Source: Mimachlamys varia
Lineage: Eukaryota > Mollusca > Bivalvia > Pectinida > Pectinidae
NCBI GenBank assembly: GCA_947623455.1
Contig: OX392530.1
Coordinates: 32,581,405-32,645,404, forward strand
Reading direction: 5' to 3'
Length of the DNA: 64,000 bases
In this document: one piece after another, positions 9,368 to 22,331 of the stretch
Layout of the letters: every line of letters starts with the position of its first letter
Position numbering within the stretch: position 1 is the stretch's first letter
Notes under the pieces: model-generated
What the model was told of the DNA's origin: nothing
The model's database searches: none
What the model saw: only the letters and a program-made list of their open reading frames with translations
Program-made: the position numbers and the translations under genes

Positions 9368-11643
9368 AAATTACCTTAGCTGTATATAGGATAAACAAAT
9401 TACCTTGGCTGTACATAGGGTAAACAAATTGCCTTGGCTGTTTATAGGATAACAAATTACCATGGCTGTATATAGGATAAACAAATTACCTTGGCTGTAT
9501 ATAGGGTAAACAAATTACCTTGGCTGTATATAGGGTAAACAAATTGCCTTGGCTGTATATAGGATAACAAATTACCTTAACTGTATATAGGATAACAATT
9601 TACTTTAGCTGTATATGGGATAAACAAATTAACTTTGCTGTATATAGGGTAAACAAATTACATTGGCTGTATATAGGGTAAACAAATTGCCTTGGCTGAA
9701 TATAGGATAAACAAATTACCATGGCTGTATATAGGATAAACAAATTACCATGGCTGTATATAGGATACCAATTTACTTTATCTGTTTATGGGATAAACAA
9801 ATTACCTTGGCTGTACATAGGGTAAACAAATTGCCTTGGCTGTTTATAGGATAACAAATTACCATGGCTGTATATAGGATAAACAAATTACCTTGGCTGT
9901 ATATAGGGTAAACAAATTACCTTGGCTGTATATAGGGTAAACAAATTGCCTTGGCTGTATATAGGATAACAAATTACCTTAACTGTATATAGGATAACAA
10001 TTTACTTTAGCTGTATATGGGATAAACAAATTAACTTTGCTGTATATAGGGTAAACAAATTACATTGGCTGTATATAGGGTAAACAAATTGCCTTGGCTG
10101 AATATAGGATAAACAAATTACCATGGCTGTATATAGGATAAACAAATTACCATGGCTGTATATAGGATACCAATTTACTTTATCTGTTTATGGGATAAAC
10201 AAATTACCTTTGCTGTATATAGGATAAACAAATTACTTTGGCTGTATATAGGAAGAACAAATTACCATGGCTGTATGTAGGATAAACAAATTACCTTAAC
10301 TGTATATAGGATAAACAAATTGCCTTGGCTGTATATAGGGTAAACAAATTACCTTGGCTGTATATAGGATAAACAAATTAACTTTACTGTATATAGGAAG
10401 AACAAATTACCATGGCTGTATATAGGATAAACAAATTACCATGGCTGTATATAGGGTAAACAAATTACCTTAGCTGTATATAGGATAACAAATTACCTTG
10501 GCTGTATATAGGATAAACAAATTAACTTTGCTGTATATAGGAAGAACAAATTACCATGGCTGTATGTAGGATAAACAAATTACCTCAACTGTATATAGGA
10601 TAAACAAATTGCCTTGGCTGTATATAGGGTAAACAAATTACCTTGGCTGTATATAGGATAAACAAATTAACTTTGCTGTATATAGGAAGAACAAATTACC
10701 ATGGCTGTATGTAGGATAAACAAATTACCTTAACTGTATATAGGATAAACAAATTGCCTTGGCTGTATATAGGGTAAACAAATTACCATGGCTGTATATA
10801 GGATACCAATTTACTTTATCTGTTTATGGGATAAACAAATTACCTTTGCTGTATATAGGATAAACAAATTACTTTAGCTGTATATAGGATGAACAAATTA
10901 CCTTGGCTGTATATGGGATAAACAAATTAACTTTGCTGTATATAGGGTAAACACATTACCTTGGCTGTATATAGGGTAAACAAATTACCTTGGCTGTATA
11001 TAGGGTAAACAAATTACCATGGTTGTATATAGGATAAACAAATTACCATGGCTGTATATAGGATACCAATTTACTTTATCTGTTTATGGGATAAACAAAT
11101 TACCTTTGCTGTATATAGGATAAACAAATTACTTTAGCTGTATATAGGATGAACAAATTACCTTGGCTGTATATGGGATAAACAAATTAACTTTGCTGTA
11201 TATAGGGTAAACAAATTACCTTGGCTGTATATAGGGTAAACAAATTGCCTTGGCTGTATATAGGGTAAACAAATTAACTTTGCTGTATATAGGAAGAACA
11301 AATTACCATGGCTGTATATAGGGTACACAAATTACCTTAGCTGTATATAGGGTAAACAAATTAACTTTTCTGTATATAGGATAACAAATTACTTTAGCTG
11401 TATAAAGGATGAACAAATTAACATGGCTGTATATGGGATAAACAAATTAACTTTGCTGTATATTGAATGAACACATTGCCTTGGCTGTATATAGGGTAAA
11501 CAAATTACCATGGCTGTATATAGGATAACAAATTACTTTAGCTGTATATAGGATGAACAAATTACTTGAGCTGTATAAAGGATGAACAAATTACTTTAGC
11601 TGTATATTGGATTTACAAATTACCTTATCTGTATATAGGATTT
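9368..11643. repeat. 29-bp minisatellite, about 78 units, with higher-order structure
   Basis: The core unit is GCTGTATATAGGGTAAACAA plus ATTACCTTG, 29 bp, with 28-bp variants lacking one A (GGATAACAAATT). Several unit types alternate: TACCTTGG, TACCATGG, TAACTTTG, GGAAGAACA and GGATACCAATTTAC. Blocks of them recur in the same order. A ~402-bp block starting near 9400 repeats at about 9802, and a ~264-bp block containing GGATACCAATTTACTTTATC recurs at about 10797 and 11060. Most units contain GTAAACA or ATAAACA, the forkhead core. No reading frame persists. It is the longest array in the window. Confidence 0.95.
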
Positions 11644-14600
11644 GGAACAAAACAAAACCAAAATACCTAAACTAATTGATTCGAAAGAGATAGATATTCC
11701 ACTCAAATTGAGGTTAGAAACCATTTTTCATTAATTCATTGATCCCAAATCGTGCTATTTTTATCGTTATCCATCAATACATTAAGACGAGAAAACATAT
11801 GCTGCAAGTGTCTTTTGTTTTGATGATATAATTACTTGACTTGGCAAACATTCCCAAAACCTAAAATACATATCCTATCCATTGTCCCCTGATTTAAAGC
11901 GGTTGACTTCGTGATTAGCTGGCTCGTAACTTCTACAGAAAAAAATATCTAACTTCGGCAAACTGTGTCTATAAATAAAACTCATCAGATATTAGCGATT
12001 TTAATAACGGGCATTCCACTCACAAAAACCAACAAAACACCTGACGTTAATTCCGCAAGGTATGTTTTAATCCTGTCGCATCTCTTCAAGTCCGATTCAG
12101 ACGTAAACCGTCCACACAATAAGGCCCCTGAAGTAATGAACTTTCATGGTGGAATACTAATTAATTATATTTGCTTGTTTATAATTTAAAATCGTATTAC
12201 TGATAAATGTCACCATCCGTAGTGTGGTATTATAGGGCGACATTTGGAGGCTGTAATATTCGTTTCCTTTATAGTTTATGTATGCTTCCGGGATAATACT
12301 TTGTAAAATGATACCCAAAATATTTCTATATTTATCGCGGTTGGTTATTTGATTGCGCCCTCGTCAACTAAGGTCTATGGCCGACGTCACGGCTTATGAT
12401 CGGGTAGCGATAATACCTACCCAGAAATAGCCTGGCTCTTATGTTTATACGGCCGTCCTCGCCTCGACCTGATCTAATCACAGACGGTGTTGGTAGAATG
12501 TCGAGATACCAGTCTAAATAAAGCCTATGCTTTTCATTGCAGAATGACAGGGTCGGGACGCGACATGATTTACAGCGTGACCCCCATAACTTCATTTCTA
12601 AAATATTAAAAATTTCACCATTTATAATTTTGAACACATTTGTTGCGCTACTGGTGTCGCCAAGTGTATTTCTGAGCCGACGTTGACAACGCATGCCAGG
12701 TGAGCAGGGCACGCAGAATATAATCACGTGGTCAAGTAGTTAGCACTTCAGCAAACCATTCTCAAAGACGTTAGTGACAGCTCTTTTAGGCACTCTTTGA
12801 TCACAATACATTCAGTGTCATTTGGCTCCTGTAGGTATAGTATAAGTACGAACTTCAGACAACATCAAATACACATCTGGAGGTAGATTTCTACGCCGGC
12901 GAATTCTTCACATTCTACCGTACAGTGTCAAAAAGTCGCTCCAAACGCATGCGCACTTGACTACCTCATTGGAAAGCCGTGAGATCTTCAACCTTAATTT
13001 TTCTGTTTAATCGGGATTAACCTTGTGTTTGAATTCAACACCGGATTAACTTTTGTCTAAAGCATGCGGTTAACCCCGACAACGGTGGCAAAGTCAGGCA
13101 CGCCCCTACCTCCCGGTAAGGAAAGGCGGGTTTGTTGGGGATACCATTGTCTGGCCGATAGAAATCCGTGCTATCTACTTCCTTAGTAAGTCATGAGGTG
13201 CATTGACAGCTTATGCACCAGGAGTGTCCACATTATCTAGATATATATAACGTCTAACCACAGAAAGTTCGTCCAGTAAAGACTATGTACCCGTAATTCG
13301 ACCGAACCTTACCTGTTGACTTTCTAGTATAGTCTGACCTCTGAACAAGTTAAATGGTTGAACCTCTAGTTAATCTACCAAAATCTATTGGCTTTCTAAT
13401 ACCATCGAACATTTGATGAATCAGCAAAAATATCTGTTAGCATGTTATACGGTTGAACTTCTGGTAAATCCCTTATATACTGTTGACATTGAACCAGCAA
13501 AGAAAATTAACTCTAATCATCTGTTAACAAGGTAAAACCGTCAGGCCTTAGGCGAACCAATTAACAAAACCTATTTATCAGGCAATACAGCTTACATGTG
13601 CGTCTGGTAGATTAACGGAATTTGTTGCATATTTTTATGTAATGATCCTATTTATGGCCTACAACTTATATTATAACTTTCTTTATATATATTTCCCATG
13701 CATTGACTAGTAGGTCTCAACGACTGTCCAATACGTGCAGCCATGAGCCGAATTTCTCGGTCACTTGTCGAGCGTCATCAGCGCCCTTCAGGTATAGCAG
13801 TACCCATGTTACAACGCACGTAACCAACACATGGCCCCGATGGATGGCGTCAGAGAGACAGGAGTAAGAGTATCGGAACACCTCGTTTATCTACCATAGC
13901 ATGGCGTCAGTCAGGAAGAAATTACTGCAAAGTCGTGCAGTACATCGTTTATCTAATCGCAAACCCTATAATTCGTTAAATGGGATTCCACTTCAAGAAA
14001 GCTAAAATAAAAAGTGTTTAACAAACACGGGCATGCTTAGAACCGATCCGGCATTGTATGACCCTGAAGATAATGGGGTGTTTTTCCCTATGTTTTTAAA
14101 CGTAATTTGGTATATTCTCAAAATGTACATGTGAATGGAGAACATTTCCGCACCAACGTTCCGTATAAATTGCATTTCCATTATGTTATGGTAGCTACGA
14201 ACGCCGTTGTTGCTAAGATAATATAGTTCCAGTGAATCTACATAGAGAAATTGCCAGATACGCGAAAAACCAAACTGTCTTCTTTTCAATGCTTATACGC
14301 TTTTGTTATCTTCTACATCAGCATTGACTTTCAAAGTGTCGTATTCATACATATTGTACATGTATGTTCACAGGTTTTGAATTTAGCACTCGTGCACTCG
14401 CCAAATGCGAGCTGATTTCCAAACTTGCGAGTAGAAAATTACTGTACTTGCATTGTTTGACAAGTGGCAATGCATGGGCCTGCAGTATAATGTAAAAAGA
14501 TTATTTCATAACCATCTTCCAAAAGTTGCAGTACCGGTATACATTGCTTGCAACAAACAAAACACTGGAAATATCTTTAAAAAGTATTATATTTCCATTT

Positions 14601-14840
14601 GACCTCAACTGAGAACGTTTTTTGTGTTTTTAGTTTCAAAACGGCAAGTAAGTTTCGAATTTGGCGAGTTCAAATTTAACCCACTCGCGAAAAATTGTAA
14701 GCTGTTTAGAAAATTTAATTCTACCCCTGGTTCACGACGTTATTCGTATTTATCAGTTTGAGGCAGGTTCGGCCTATAGATATCGGGAGATGTAACAGTG
14801 GATGCAATCCATGGCAGGTCGTGAAAAAAGACGTTACATG
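11644..14840. other. Long stretch without a secure gene
   Basis: The minus-strand frame at 12368-12727 (119 codons) is the longest non-array frame on that strand, but its protein is not recognised. It also shares a 21-base word with the SINE at 7916-7939, so it is probably repeat-derived. A loose ~30-40-base periodicity (GTTGAACCTCTAG, GTTGAACTTCTGG) occurs at 13300-13560. Nothing else was identified. Confidence 0.4.
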
Positions 14841-14843
14841 TGT

Positions 14844-14899
14844 TATGATGTCATAATTACGGTGATTTCAACATGAGTCGTCGTTATTATGACATCATA
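14844..14899. repeat. Perfect 14-bp inverted repeat (hairpin)
   Basis: TATGATGTCATAAT (14844-14857) and its exact reverse complement ATTATGACATCATA (14886-14899) are separated by 28 bases. The arms are themselves nearly palindromic around TGATGTCA. This could be a miniature-element terminus pair or a cruciform-forming site. No target-site duplication was clear. Confidence 0.7.
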
Positions 14900-16691
14900 G
14901 AAAAAGCGCGGGTACATTCGCCTTCCAATCCGGAATGAACTTCGTTCTCTTTTTTTTTCAAATACGAGCACAGATCATGGTGCTTTTATTATCTTTTATG
15001 AAAGACATGGGTTAACACTTTACATTTATTTGTACAGAGTAAGTATTCGATAATATAACTGCAATCTATGTCATAATGTTCAGACAATCAAATCTAAGAA
15101 ATAATGTCCGGAAAATCATATCTACGTCACAATGTCCAGTACACACACATAACATCAACTTCACTATATTTTAATTTGTACAAGGTGTAAAATGTAACTG
15201 AATGTCCTGCAGTGAAAGATTTATTGCAGCGGCGTGCTATTTTGACATTAATATATACAGATATAGATGTTATTGCCGTCGCATGATATTCAAATTAAAA
15301 TCGTAAAATGAAAAAAAAATAATGTTAAGTTTTGAATTTCAATAAATAAAAACAACTTTAAAACAAAGTGGGAAACGATGTCAATCAGATTGCAGATTAA
15401 TAACCAAAGGCCAAGTGAGAAGTTCGTTAATGGCAATTGCCTGTTAATAAAATGGCAGGTTTCGTGATAATTTGACACAGGTATGCATACCTTTGTACAA
15501 TATCAGTGTCCATACCTGTCGGGTTATATCAGTTCCTACATCGTATGAATGTGTGGCCTTTGCCACATTCATACACATAAACGTTCTTATACAGTGTGAT
15601 ATATATCCAAACTATTTTAGCATTGGGTTTTGAAGAATTAAAGTCATCTATCACATTATAATGAACGAGATTGTCACAATTGTAATAAAATTAGACCTTA
15701 GGTGAGGTATTCGCTGTTCCCATGATTAACATTCATATAAGCGTGTGCACCGATCTACCCTCATTTCTACATAGAACGGTCAGGTATCAATATTGTTTAC
15801 GTAAAAGTGTCATCAGTTAAATAAACATATTTCACGAGCAGACGACCAGGAAAAAAAGTGTGACGCGGTGCACTGACATGACCAGGGCGGGCACTATTTT
15901 ATGTTGCGCAATGATACCACAGGAGGCAGAAGGTGATAAGATGGATATGAGACGGTGACCCTACACTGACCTTTGTTGTCACCAAATAACGTGGACATGT
16001 GAAGGAAGAAAATGAATGAAACCAACCAAGCCAGGAACATGTGTAAACACATAATCTACATACAAAGTACCGTGGGCTAGAAGCCCCGATACACCAGCCC
16101 GCATCCGCGCTGCACTCCGTAACACCCAAAACTCGACAGGTTTGAAAAATGGTTTCGGTGGCGATGAATCGTTTCAGCGTGAAAGGTCGTCAACAATGAT
16201 TGAAAAACAAGGACAGACGAGATTCCAGCATGGTCGTAGTAAGCCCGTGTCAGCTTCACAAGATATGCCAACACCACCAATATGGAAATGTATCGTGGAG
16301 GTTTTAAGATAGGGTTCATTGCCGTTCCGTCGAGTTAACGTGTTGACTTGGGAGTGTACACATATAAAGTCAAGTGCGGATCACTCTTCTACGGGTGTTT
16401 GTGTTTGGTAAGCAGGCAATGTCAACACACTTTTAATCACACAGAACGACACGCAAGGTCATCTCATAATCAAATCTACTTTTAAAAATGTGTTTTAAAA
16501 TTACTTCTGTTTCAAACTTTTACATCCTTTGCCTTTTTGTGTGCAAGCTATGTATATACAATGTAAAATTTTTTGGTCATTTTGTGTTTGTGACGCTATT
16601 TAACAAACTCACAATAATTTAACTCTGAATAAAATTACATACGGCTAATAGTACAAACTTATGTACGATAGTTTTCACTTCCTGTGAGCAG
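14900..16691. other. AT-rich stretch with a weak promoter-like site
   Basis: At 16363-16368 TATAAA is followed by an initiator-like TCACTCT and, at 16408, a GTAAGC donor-like sequence. The TATA-to-initiator spacing (about 20 bases) is shorter than usual, so this is not called as a promoter. Three weak copies of a CAATGTCC/ATAATGTCC-containing word lie at 15070-15150. No gene was found. Confidence 0.35.
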
Positions 16692-16805
16692 TTCCTGGTC
16701 CAGATTTCCCTAATGCAGTTTGAGGTTCGGAAGAGAAGCTGCGTGTTGCCGTACAAAGGCCTTGCGAACGCTGGGGGTAGCGGCGTGTATGTAACGGACC
16801 TATAG
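16692..16805 (+). CDS. Possible terminal exon (partial)
   Basis: An acceptor-like TTTTCACTTCCTGTGAGCAG ends at 16691. From there a frame of 37 codons runs to TAG at 16803-16805, with a Met at 16713. The local GC content is higher than its surroundings. The peptide ends CVLPYKGLANAGGSGVYVTDL-stop apart from wording here and matches no family I recognise. The minus strand of the same block is also open, so strand choice is uncertain. Confidence 0.18.
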   Translation, partial: FLVQISLMQFEVRKRSCVLPYKGLANAGGSGVYVTDL

Positions 16806-17532
16806 CCGTGTACAGCGGTTCCGGTCGCATTGTCAGTGTATAGATGGCCTTGGTCCGAGCCCTCGTGGGAGGTTGTCCACCAGTATGACCAGTTTTTACT
16901 GGACGTTAGAGATCACTTATTAAATCAATATTAGTTATGTTTGCTCCTTCTAATATAGTATCGTATCAAGCGGTTTCAAATCCTGGCGCAAATCTTGACC
17001 ACAAAATTGACAAGGGGATTAAAGTTTAGCGTACTTCAGTTATTCATATTTTATAATTAAAAGTGCAAATAATGTTTCAGTTAGGTTTGTGTGCTTAGTT
17101 TCGTATTCGTACGAAAAATGGACGGCATTGTGTTAAAAAGGGGGAATACCTTATACACTGCTCTTCTCGTTGCATGCTGGTCTAAACAATGCGTATTTAA
17201 TCATGACAATAAAAGTATCAAATTATCATTCCATGACTCCAATCAGTGAATAAAAAAATATTGAATGCCAACTATCGCAATGTACATACTCGAGATAAAG
17301 TATGATACAATTTCTTTTCGTTAAATTTAAAGATCAGTCCATGCAATTCCCGTTGAAACTAAAACAGCCTATGGGGGAAAATGTGATTTTGTCGAATGTT
17401 AACACTTATCCCTTTTCATGCAAGATCTCTATTTGCAGGCTCAAGTCTGAGAAAAAGACGTCGACTTTTCCAAAGTTTGCCTAACTATTAGGGTTTGATT
17501 CTTCGACTGGACGTGAAAAGGTATAGGGTCAC
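16806..17532. other. Unique sequence, no feature seen
   Basis: GC-richer to about 16900, then AT-rich. No repeat or exon is supported. Confidence 0.45.
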
Positions 17533-17670
17533 ATACCAGACCACTTGGGTTTTCTCTTGGTACTCCGTTTTCCTCCCAAAATAAGACCCTCGTGCTCAAA
17601 CATCCACGCCAAAAGAGTAATTAATGTAAGATGGATAATTTGCCTCATAATTGTTGTAAACAGTGAATAA
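17533..17670 (+). mobile_element. SINE 3' fragment (tRNA head missing)
   Basis: The words GGGTTTTCTCTTGGTACTCC, GTTTTCCTCCCAAAATAAGA and CCCTCGTGCTCAAACATCC, followed by ATTGTTGTAAA, match the body and tail of the same SINE type as the copy at 56735-56895 (which reads GGGTTTCCTTCCATAATAAG and CCCTTCGTGCGCTTACATCC on its minus strand). The tRNA-like head is absent or beyond recognition, so this is a 5'-truncated or decayed copy. The minus-strand frame overlapping it is an artefact. Confidence 0.6.
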
Positions 17671-19257
17671 AGAATTTCATATTCCTTGACAAACAACTTC
17701 GGTAATTTGAAAAAAACCCACTTAACCCCTGTGACAAAGGAATACTCATTGTCTTTCTCTGACAGCCCATCCTTGTGATAACCTTGTGATAAAGGTTTTC
17801 CCTGCATCAAAGAGCAACTCCTTTTTTTTTATCTGTAACAATATTTTCAAACCCGTTTCAAAGTACGCTCATTATTTTCCTTAAACAGCAACCTCGTCGT
17901 TATAATTATTTGAATACATGTATAAGTATGTTGGTGATCGACAAAGAAAATTGAAATGAAATATTTTGAAATCATAAGATGTTCAGATTTCTTCGCTACG
18001 ATAAAGGCAGTTTACACAAACGTGTTATCTAGTACACATAGCAGATGTTTACATGTATTGTTCCATTAGTACATGTGGCAAGTTGTTTGAGGAATCTGTT
18101 TGTCACCTGAGAGTGATACCAAACACCCGGGACTCCCGACCTCGGACACACCCTGATCGTATGTGGGACCAACCCGAGTCTGGTTCACACTCACAGGTTA
18201 GCCACTGAAGTTACATGTAGCACACATAGCGTGTAATACATTGTTAATTTGTTTCCGGAACTTTACATCTAAATGACAAAACGGTTACGGGTATAGGTTC
18301 CATGAGACAGGTGCTCGATTGAGTGCAAGCGTTATTTTCCCTGTATCTAGTTTCAATGCATTTCTGTATCAACAAGGATGTATTTTTATGTGAATTGAAG
18401 ATATTGTGACAACTCCGCCTGTATTAAGTTAAGAAACAGGCTGTGAAACTATCTGAATACGAACACGTGAACTGTGCTGTTTCCGGCTTGTGGGGGTATG
18501 GTCTTAATATGCTAATATTTTTAGAATCTACATTCGTGCGTATATCAATCACATGTAACGGATTTAAGTTAAAGCTGGCCCCTTAAATAAGATTTACGTG
18601 ATATCTGAAGCCTGAATGTTACACAGATTCTGCAATATCCGGAAGCCATAAACAGGCTCTCGGAAACATTTATGTATTTAAATAAACGTAGCATTCTATT
18701 TTAATGTCCAATTAAAGACGAAATTACCGCAGGATTAATTCCATATTTACTGACTCCTACGCATAATATCTTGATTAGCCTTAGCGCGTGTCTCCGGCCA
18801 TCAGTCAGTGATATGTCGAGTTAGTGACGTCCTGCGATGACACATGCCGTCATATTGTCCAAATAACGAAATTTCGACTCCTATTGTAAGTCTGATTGGC
18901 CATTTCAACATGTACAATTCCAGACTCTCCTGAGGAGAACCGTGAACTGCCAGGAAATAGAAGATACACCCTCACGTATGGCGTACAGATAAGAGAAAAA
19001 AGTCAAACATTACGTTTGAAGCCATACATTCCTATTGCAAAAGTGTCATGATTTGTAAAGTGTTAAAGTCATCATTAATTATACACTTCATAATACATGT
19101 ATATGTGTCTGAACTTAGCTACATTTTTATGGTTGGTATTACATTGTAAATTTTGTACAAAGTATATATGAATATTTTGTGCTTCATGATAAGGTCTTCA
19201 GTTATTCAAATTATCGAAAAACATGCGGTATGGAGTGAATGTTTTGTTCTACACTGT
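17671..19257. other. Unique AT-rich sequence
   Basis: A GC-richer patch at 18115-18200 contains GGTTCACACTC, loosely like a polymerase III B box, but no full tRNA-like head could be built. No gene or clear repeat. Confidence 0.4.
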
Positions 19258-19505
19258 ATAGTCTGAATGACATTGTACAATATGTTGTATTTTGAAGCAG
19301 TGTATGTGGTCAGTTTGTTCTACGTTGTATTTTCTGAATTACATTGTATAATGTGTTTTATGTTGGTGTTGTTTTGTCTGAATTACATTGTATAATGTGT
19401 TTTATGTCGGTCGTTGTATTGTCTGAATTACATTGTATAATGTGTTTTATGTTGCTGTTGTATATTGTCTGAATTACATTGTATATTGTGTTTTATGTTG
19501 ATCTA
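19258..19505. repeat. Short tandem array, ~44-bp unit, about 5 copies
   Basis: Units contain TCTGAATTACATTGTATAAT followed by GTGTTTTATGTTG and a variable GT-rich joint of changing length. ACATTGTATAATGT in each unit has 5-bp inverted arms (ACATT/AATGT). The first copy is diverged. Confidence 0.75.
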
Positions 19506-19566
19506 TGTGTGCATGGACATTTTTACTACAATGTTTGGGTTTGTTTTAATTTCCTTTTAACATAGG

Positions 19567-19764
19567 TCATTTCAGGACGGCCTGTATGTGACGCGGGTGT
19601 TTGTTTCCGTGCGAGTGTACCTGGGGAGGCTGCGGTATGTTCGGGTAAGCTTTCTTGCGATAGTGCAGAATTGATGCCGACTTTATATTGCTACCGAACT
19701 GAAGTAAACTGCCAATGGTCCCCGACAACATAAGGACAACGCGTGAAACAGTCGTCCACTCGTT
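19567..19764 (-). CDS. Candidate 3'-terminal coding exon (partial)
   Basis: On the minus strand a long pyrimidine-rich tract (GCTTTTCTCTTTATTTTATA) leads to ACTAAG at 19765-19766. From there 65 codons and TGA follow in phase 0. The segment is clearly richer in GC than its flanks. The peptide begins NEWTTVSRVV, then has a weakly hydrophobic stretch (VVLMLSGTIGSLLQF), a basic patch (HYRKK) and a Pro/His-rich tail. This could be a membrane segment with a cytoplasmic tail, but the hydrophobic stretch is short and contains Ser/Gly. No family is recognised. No strong AATAAA follows; an AATTAAA variant lies downstream. It could belong with the minus-strand exon at 22332-22449. Confidence 0.3.
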   Translation of the reverse strand, partial: NEWTTVSRVVLMLSGTIGSLLQFGSNIKSASILHYRKKAYPNIPQPPQVHSHGNKHPRHIQAVLK

Positions 19765-22331
19765 CTTAGTAGTTATAAAATAAAGAGAAAAGCTAATATT
19801 CCAAATTTGGTCGCCTCTTACAATCACGTAGTTGGGGCAGCAAGTACGATTCCTACACCTTACATGCAGGGCGATACATTGTATGATATGGAATATATAT
19901 AAGTGTATGCAAATATTTTTTGTTAATACAGTTTATAGTCTGCATTACATTTCACAATATGTACTACTGTATTTTAAATCTGTGGAACAATTAAACCGGC
20001 TTTGTGTATAGACATTTACACGATATTTGATAATAAGAACGTGCTTAACACGGTATTTGCACCAGTTGTTGTTATTGTTTCCATGACATTTTAGTTCACA
20101 AACTGACCGGAGAATATAATTTCATACCTTTTTGGTTATTCAACATGATTTCATTGACATATATTATTTTTCTACTTTCCATGTCTCACCGTTATGAACA
20201 GCTTTCAGGACTAGCCTTCGGCAGGCCCGAAATGAAGGTAAATGCATACACACGCGGAGAAACAGCCTTGCCTGAACGTCGACAATTCAATAGAATACCT
20301 GCGTACATATATATATATTTATAAAACGATACAAAAAATACCTGGCGTCCCTCAAAAGCGGGCAACAGTTATGTAAGATATGTTTCGCGCATACAAACGA
20401 ATACCCGAGCTCATACACCCATCGGGTTGCCACAAGTGCGAGGTCGATTCTATATCGTTTAGAAAAACATTTTTAAGAATTTTGATATTGTGCAGATGAA
20501 ATATGACTTTGATCACGAATATGTAATGTATGCCGTGTCACAAACTTCAGGCTGTGTACATACGCTCCTTACTACACTGTCGACAAACTTACTACATAAC
20601 CTTTAAACGGAAGAACACGGGTTAAACGGATTTAGTTTTTTTTTTCTTTATTATTTCAAATCCAAAACTTAGCAAAAGTATTTGAATATGATGATTTTTT
20701 AGCATCCGAATAAATACGTATTTTCAAAGAGCAGTTGTACTCCACACTTTCAAGTCCTCGGTGATTGTTTTCACACCATATACCGATATCTAAGACAAAA
20801 GGGCGTGCCCATTTTTGACATTGTACAGTGACGTTTCGCATTGAAGACCATGATGCTGTGGCGATCTCAAACTTCACATTACTCCCACGTGGTAACTTAT
20901 AAATATTGGCTCAATAAAAATAGTCTGCGGTTACTATCAATAATGCAGTGTATGATACAGATGTCTGTTAATAGGCTATTTATCAATTGTGGTGAATTAT
21001 TTTTAAACAAGTGGTCGATTACCCACGCCTTAGCTGCCTCTGGTGTTAAGCTGGTGTAATCGGTGGGTAGGCGCGTCGCCCGGCGATATAAACAAAGTTC
21101 AACACCCCAAAGCATTCCTCCATGCTTTTGTAAAAGTATTTTTAAAAATTCGACCTTGGAATTATGCCGTATCGATCGTGATTTTAATGGTATTCAAAGC
21201 TATTCTTCTTCAAGGCGTGGTTCATGAACTTATGTGACGTCACGAATGACGTGAAACGTCGGTTTATGAAGCTGCATTTACCATTCCATGATAAATACTG
21301 CAATGTCAATATACAGTGTATTTACATGTAAATGATATTACAGAGCATCTATCTTTTTGGGTATGTGACTTTAATAAAGACAATCATAATGTCGTATTCG
21401 CGACGTCTACAGCGTAAGTCACGTGACAACATCATCTAACAGCATTGCATCACGGATTGAGTTGATGAAACGGAAGTAGATGTTATATTAGGCGTACTTT
21501 CCCGGCATTATTTATTCCTAATTGTATGGAAATTTCGTTCACTACATTATGCTGTTTCAGTGAAGAAGATGCACCCAAAACAGTTATCTACTTCCACCTA
21601 CGGTGACAATTGTACCTCGTTTATAAAGGCGTGTAGTCTTCTCGTGTCCTATGCCCAGTTATCTTTCCATTATCAGGAAACAATTATTTTCTTCATATCC
21701 CCGGAACTCAGATTCGTTCTGTCATCAGGACGGGCCACCTCTCCTTCTCTTGAACAATTCATCATTAGGTATGCTTTGAGTGATTGTACATGTATATATA
21801 GTCCTCTCTTGTCTTGGGGACCACTTCGGTACTCGGGACGAGCGGTCATTCCCGGTGTTTGGGACTACATGTATTTCTCACTTTTGTCAAACGGGAGGTG
21901 GGGGGGGGGGATGGGGGTCTTCTCCGTTCCGAGGCTAGTTATCCTCTCTGCTAGGGATGAACATTTCTTCCCTACCTCTGGGTGACACGTCCGCTCCTCT
22001 TGACATGTCACGTGACGACTCATCCTTTAACCCTTTTCACAGCACACGTAACTTTCTCCCCTTCAGATGTTACCCCCCTAGTTTCCTACACGACAAAGGT
22101 ACGGGCCGTACATATGGCTGTTGCCTGGTTGCACGTGTACATGCAGTATTGTTTGTTCAAGTGTATTTTGTACACCTCTTTGGCATTACAAACCATTCAA
22201 TCATGTAACATCGGTCAATCATACTATAACACCTACAATTAGTCTCACCTGGTACGTCTACCCCTGATATAGTGTTAGACAGTCAGAGTGAGGTTTTAGA
22301 CATGAGAAACAGTGTTACAAGGCATACTCAC
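19765..22331. other. Possible intron region of a minus-strand gene, with chance-like frames
   Basis: A minus-strand frame at 20656-20877 ends just before AATAATAAAG and an A-run, which may mark a decayed retrocopy or chance. A plus-strand frame from ATG 21569 to 21985 (138 codons), preceded by ATTATGCTGTTTCAG, is the longest non-array frame. Its Ser/Leu-rich product is not recognised, and part of it is made by a G-run at 21900-21909. None of these is supported well enough to call. Confidence 0.35.

Noticed and set aside
12368..12727. 119-codon minus-strand frame as a gene
   Set aside because: No recognised domain, and it shares a 21-base word with a SINE; more likely repeat-derived.
16363..16410. 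TATA promoter with short 5' exon
   Set aside because: TATA-to-initiator distance is about 20 bases and no coding exon follows.
21569..21985. 138-codon plus-strand frame as a gene
   Set aside because: Protein-like only in length; Ser/Leu bias, a G-run inside it, no second splice site. The acceptor-like sequence before it is not enough.
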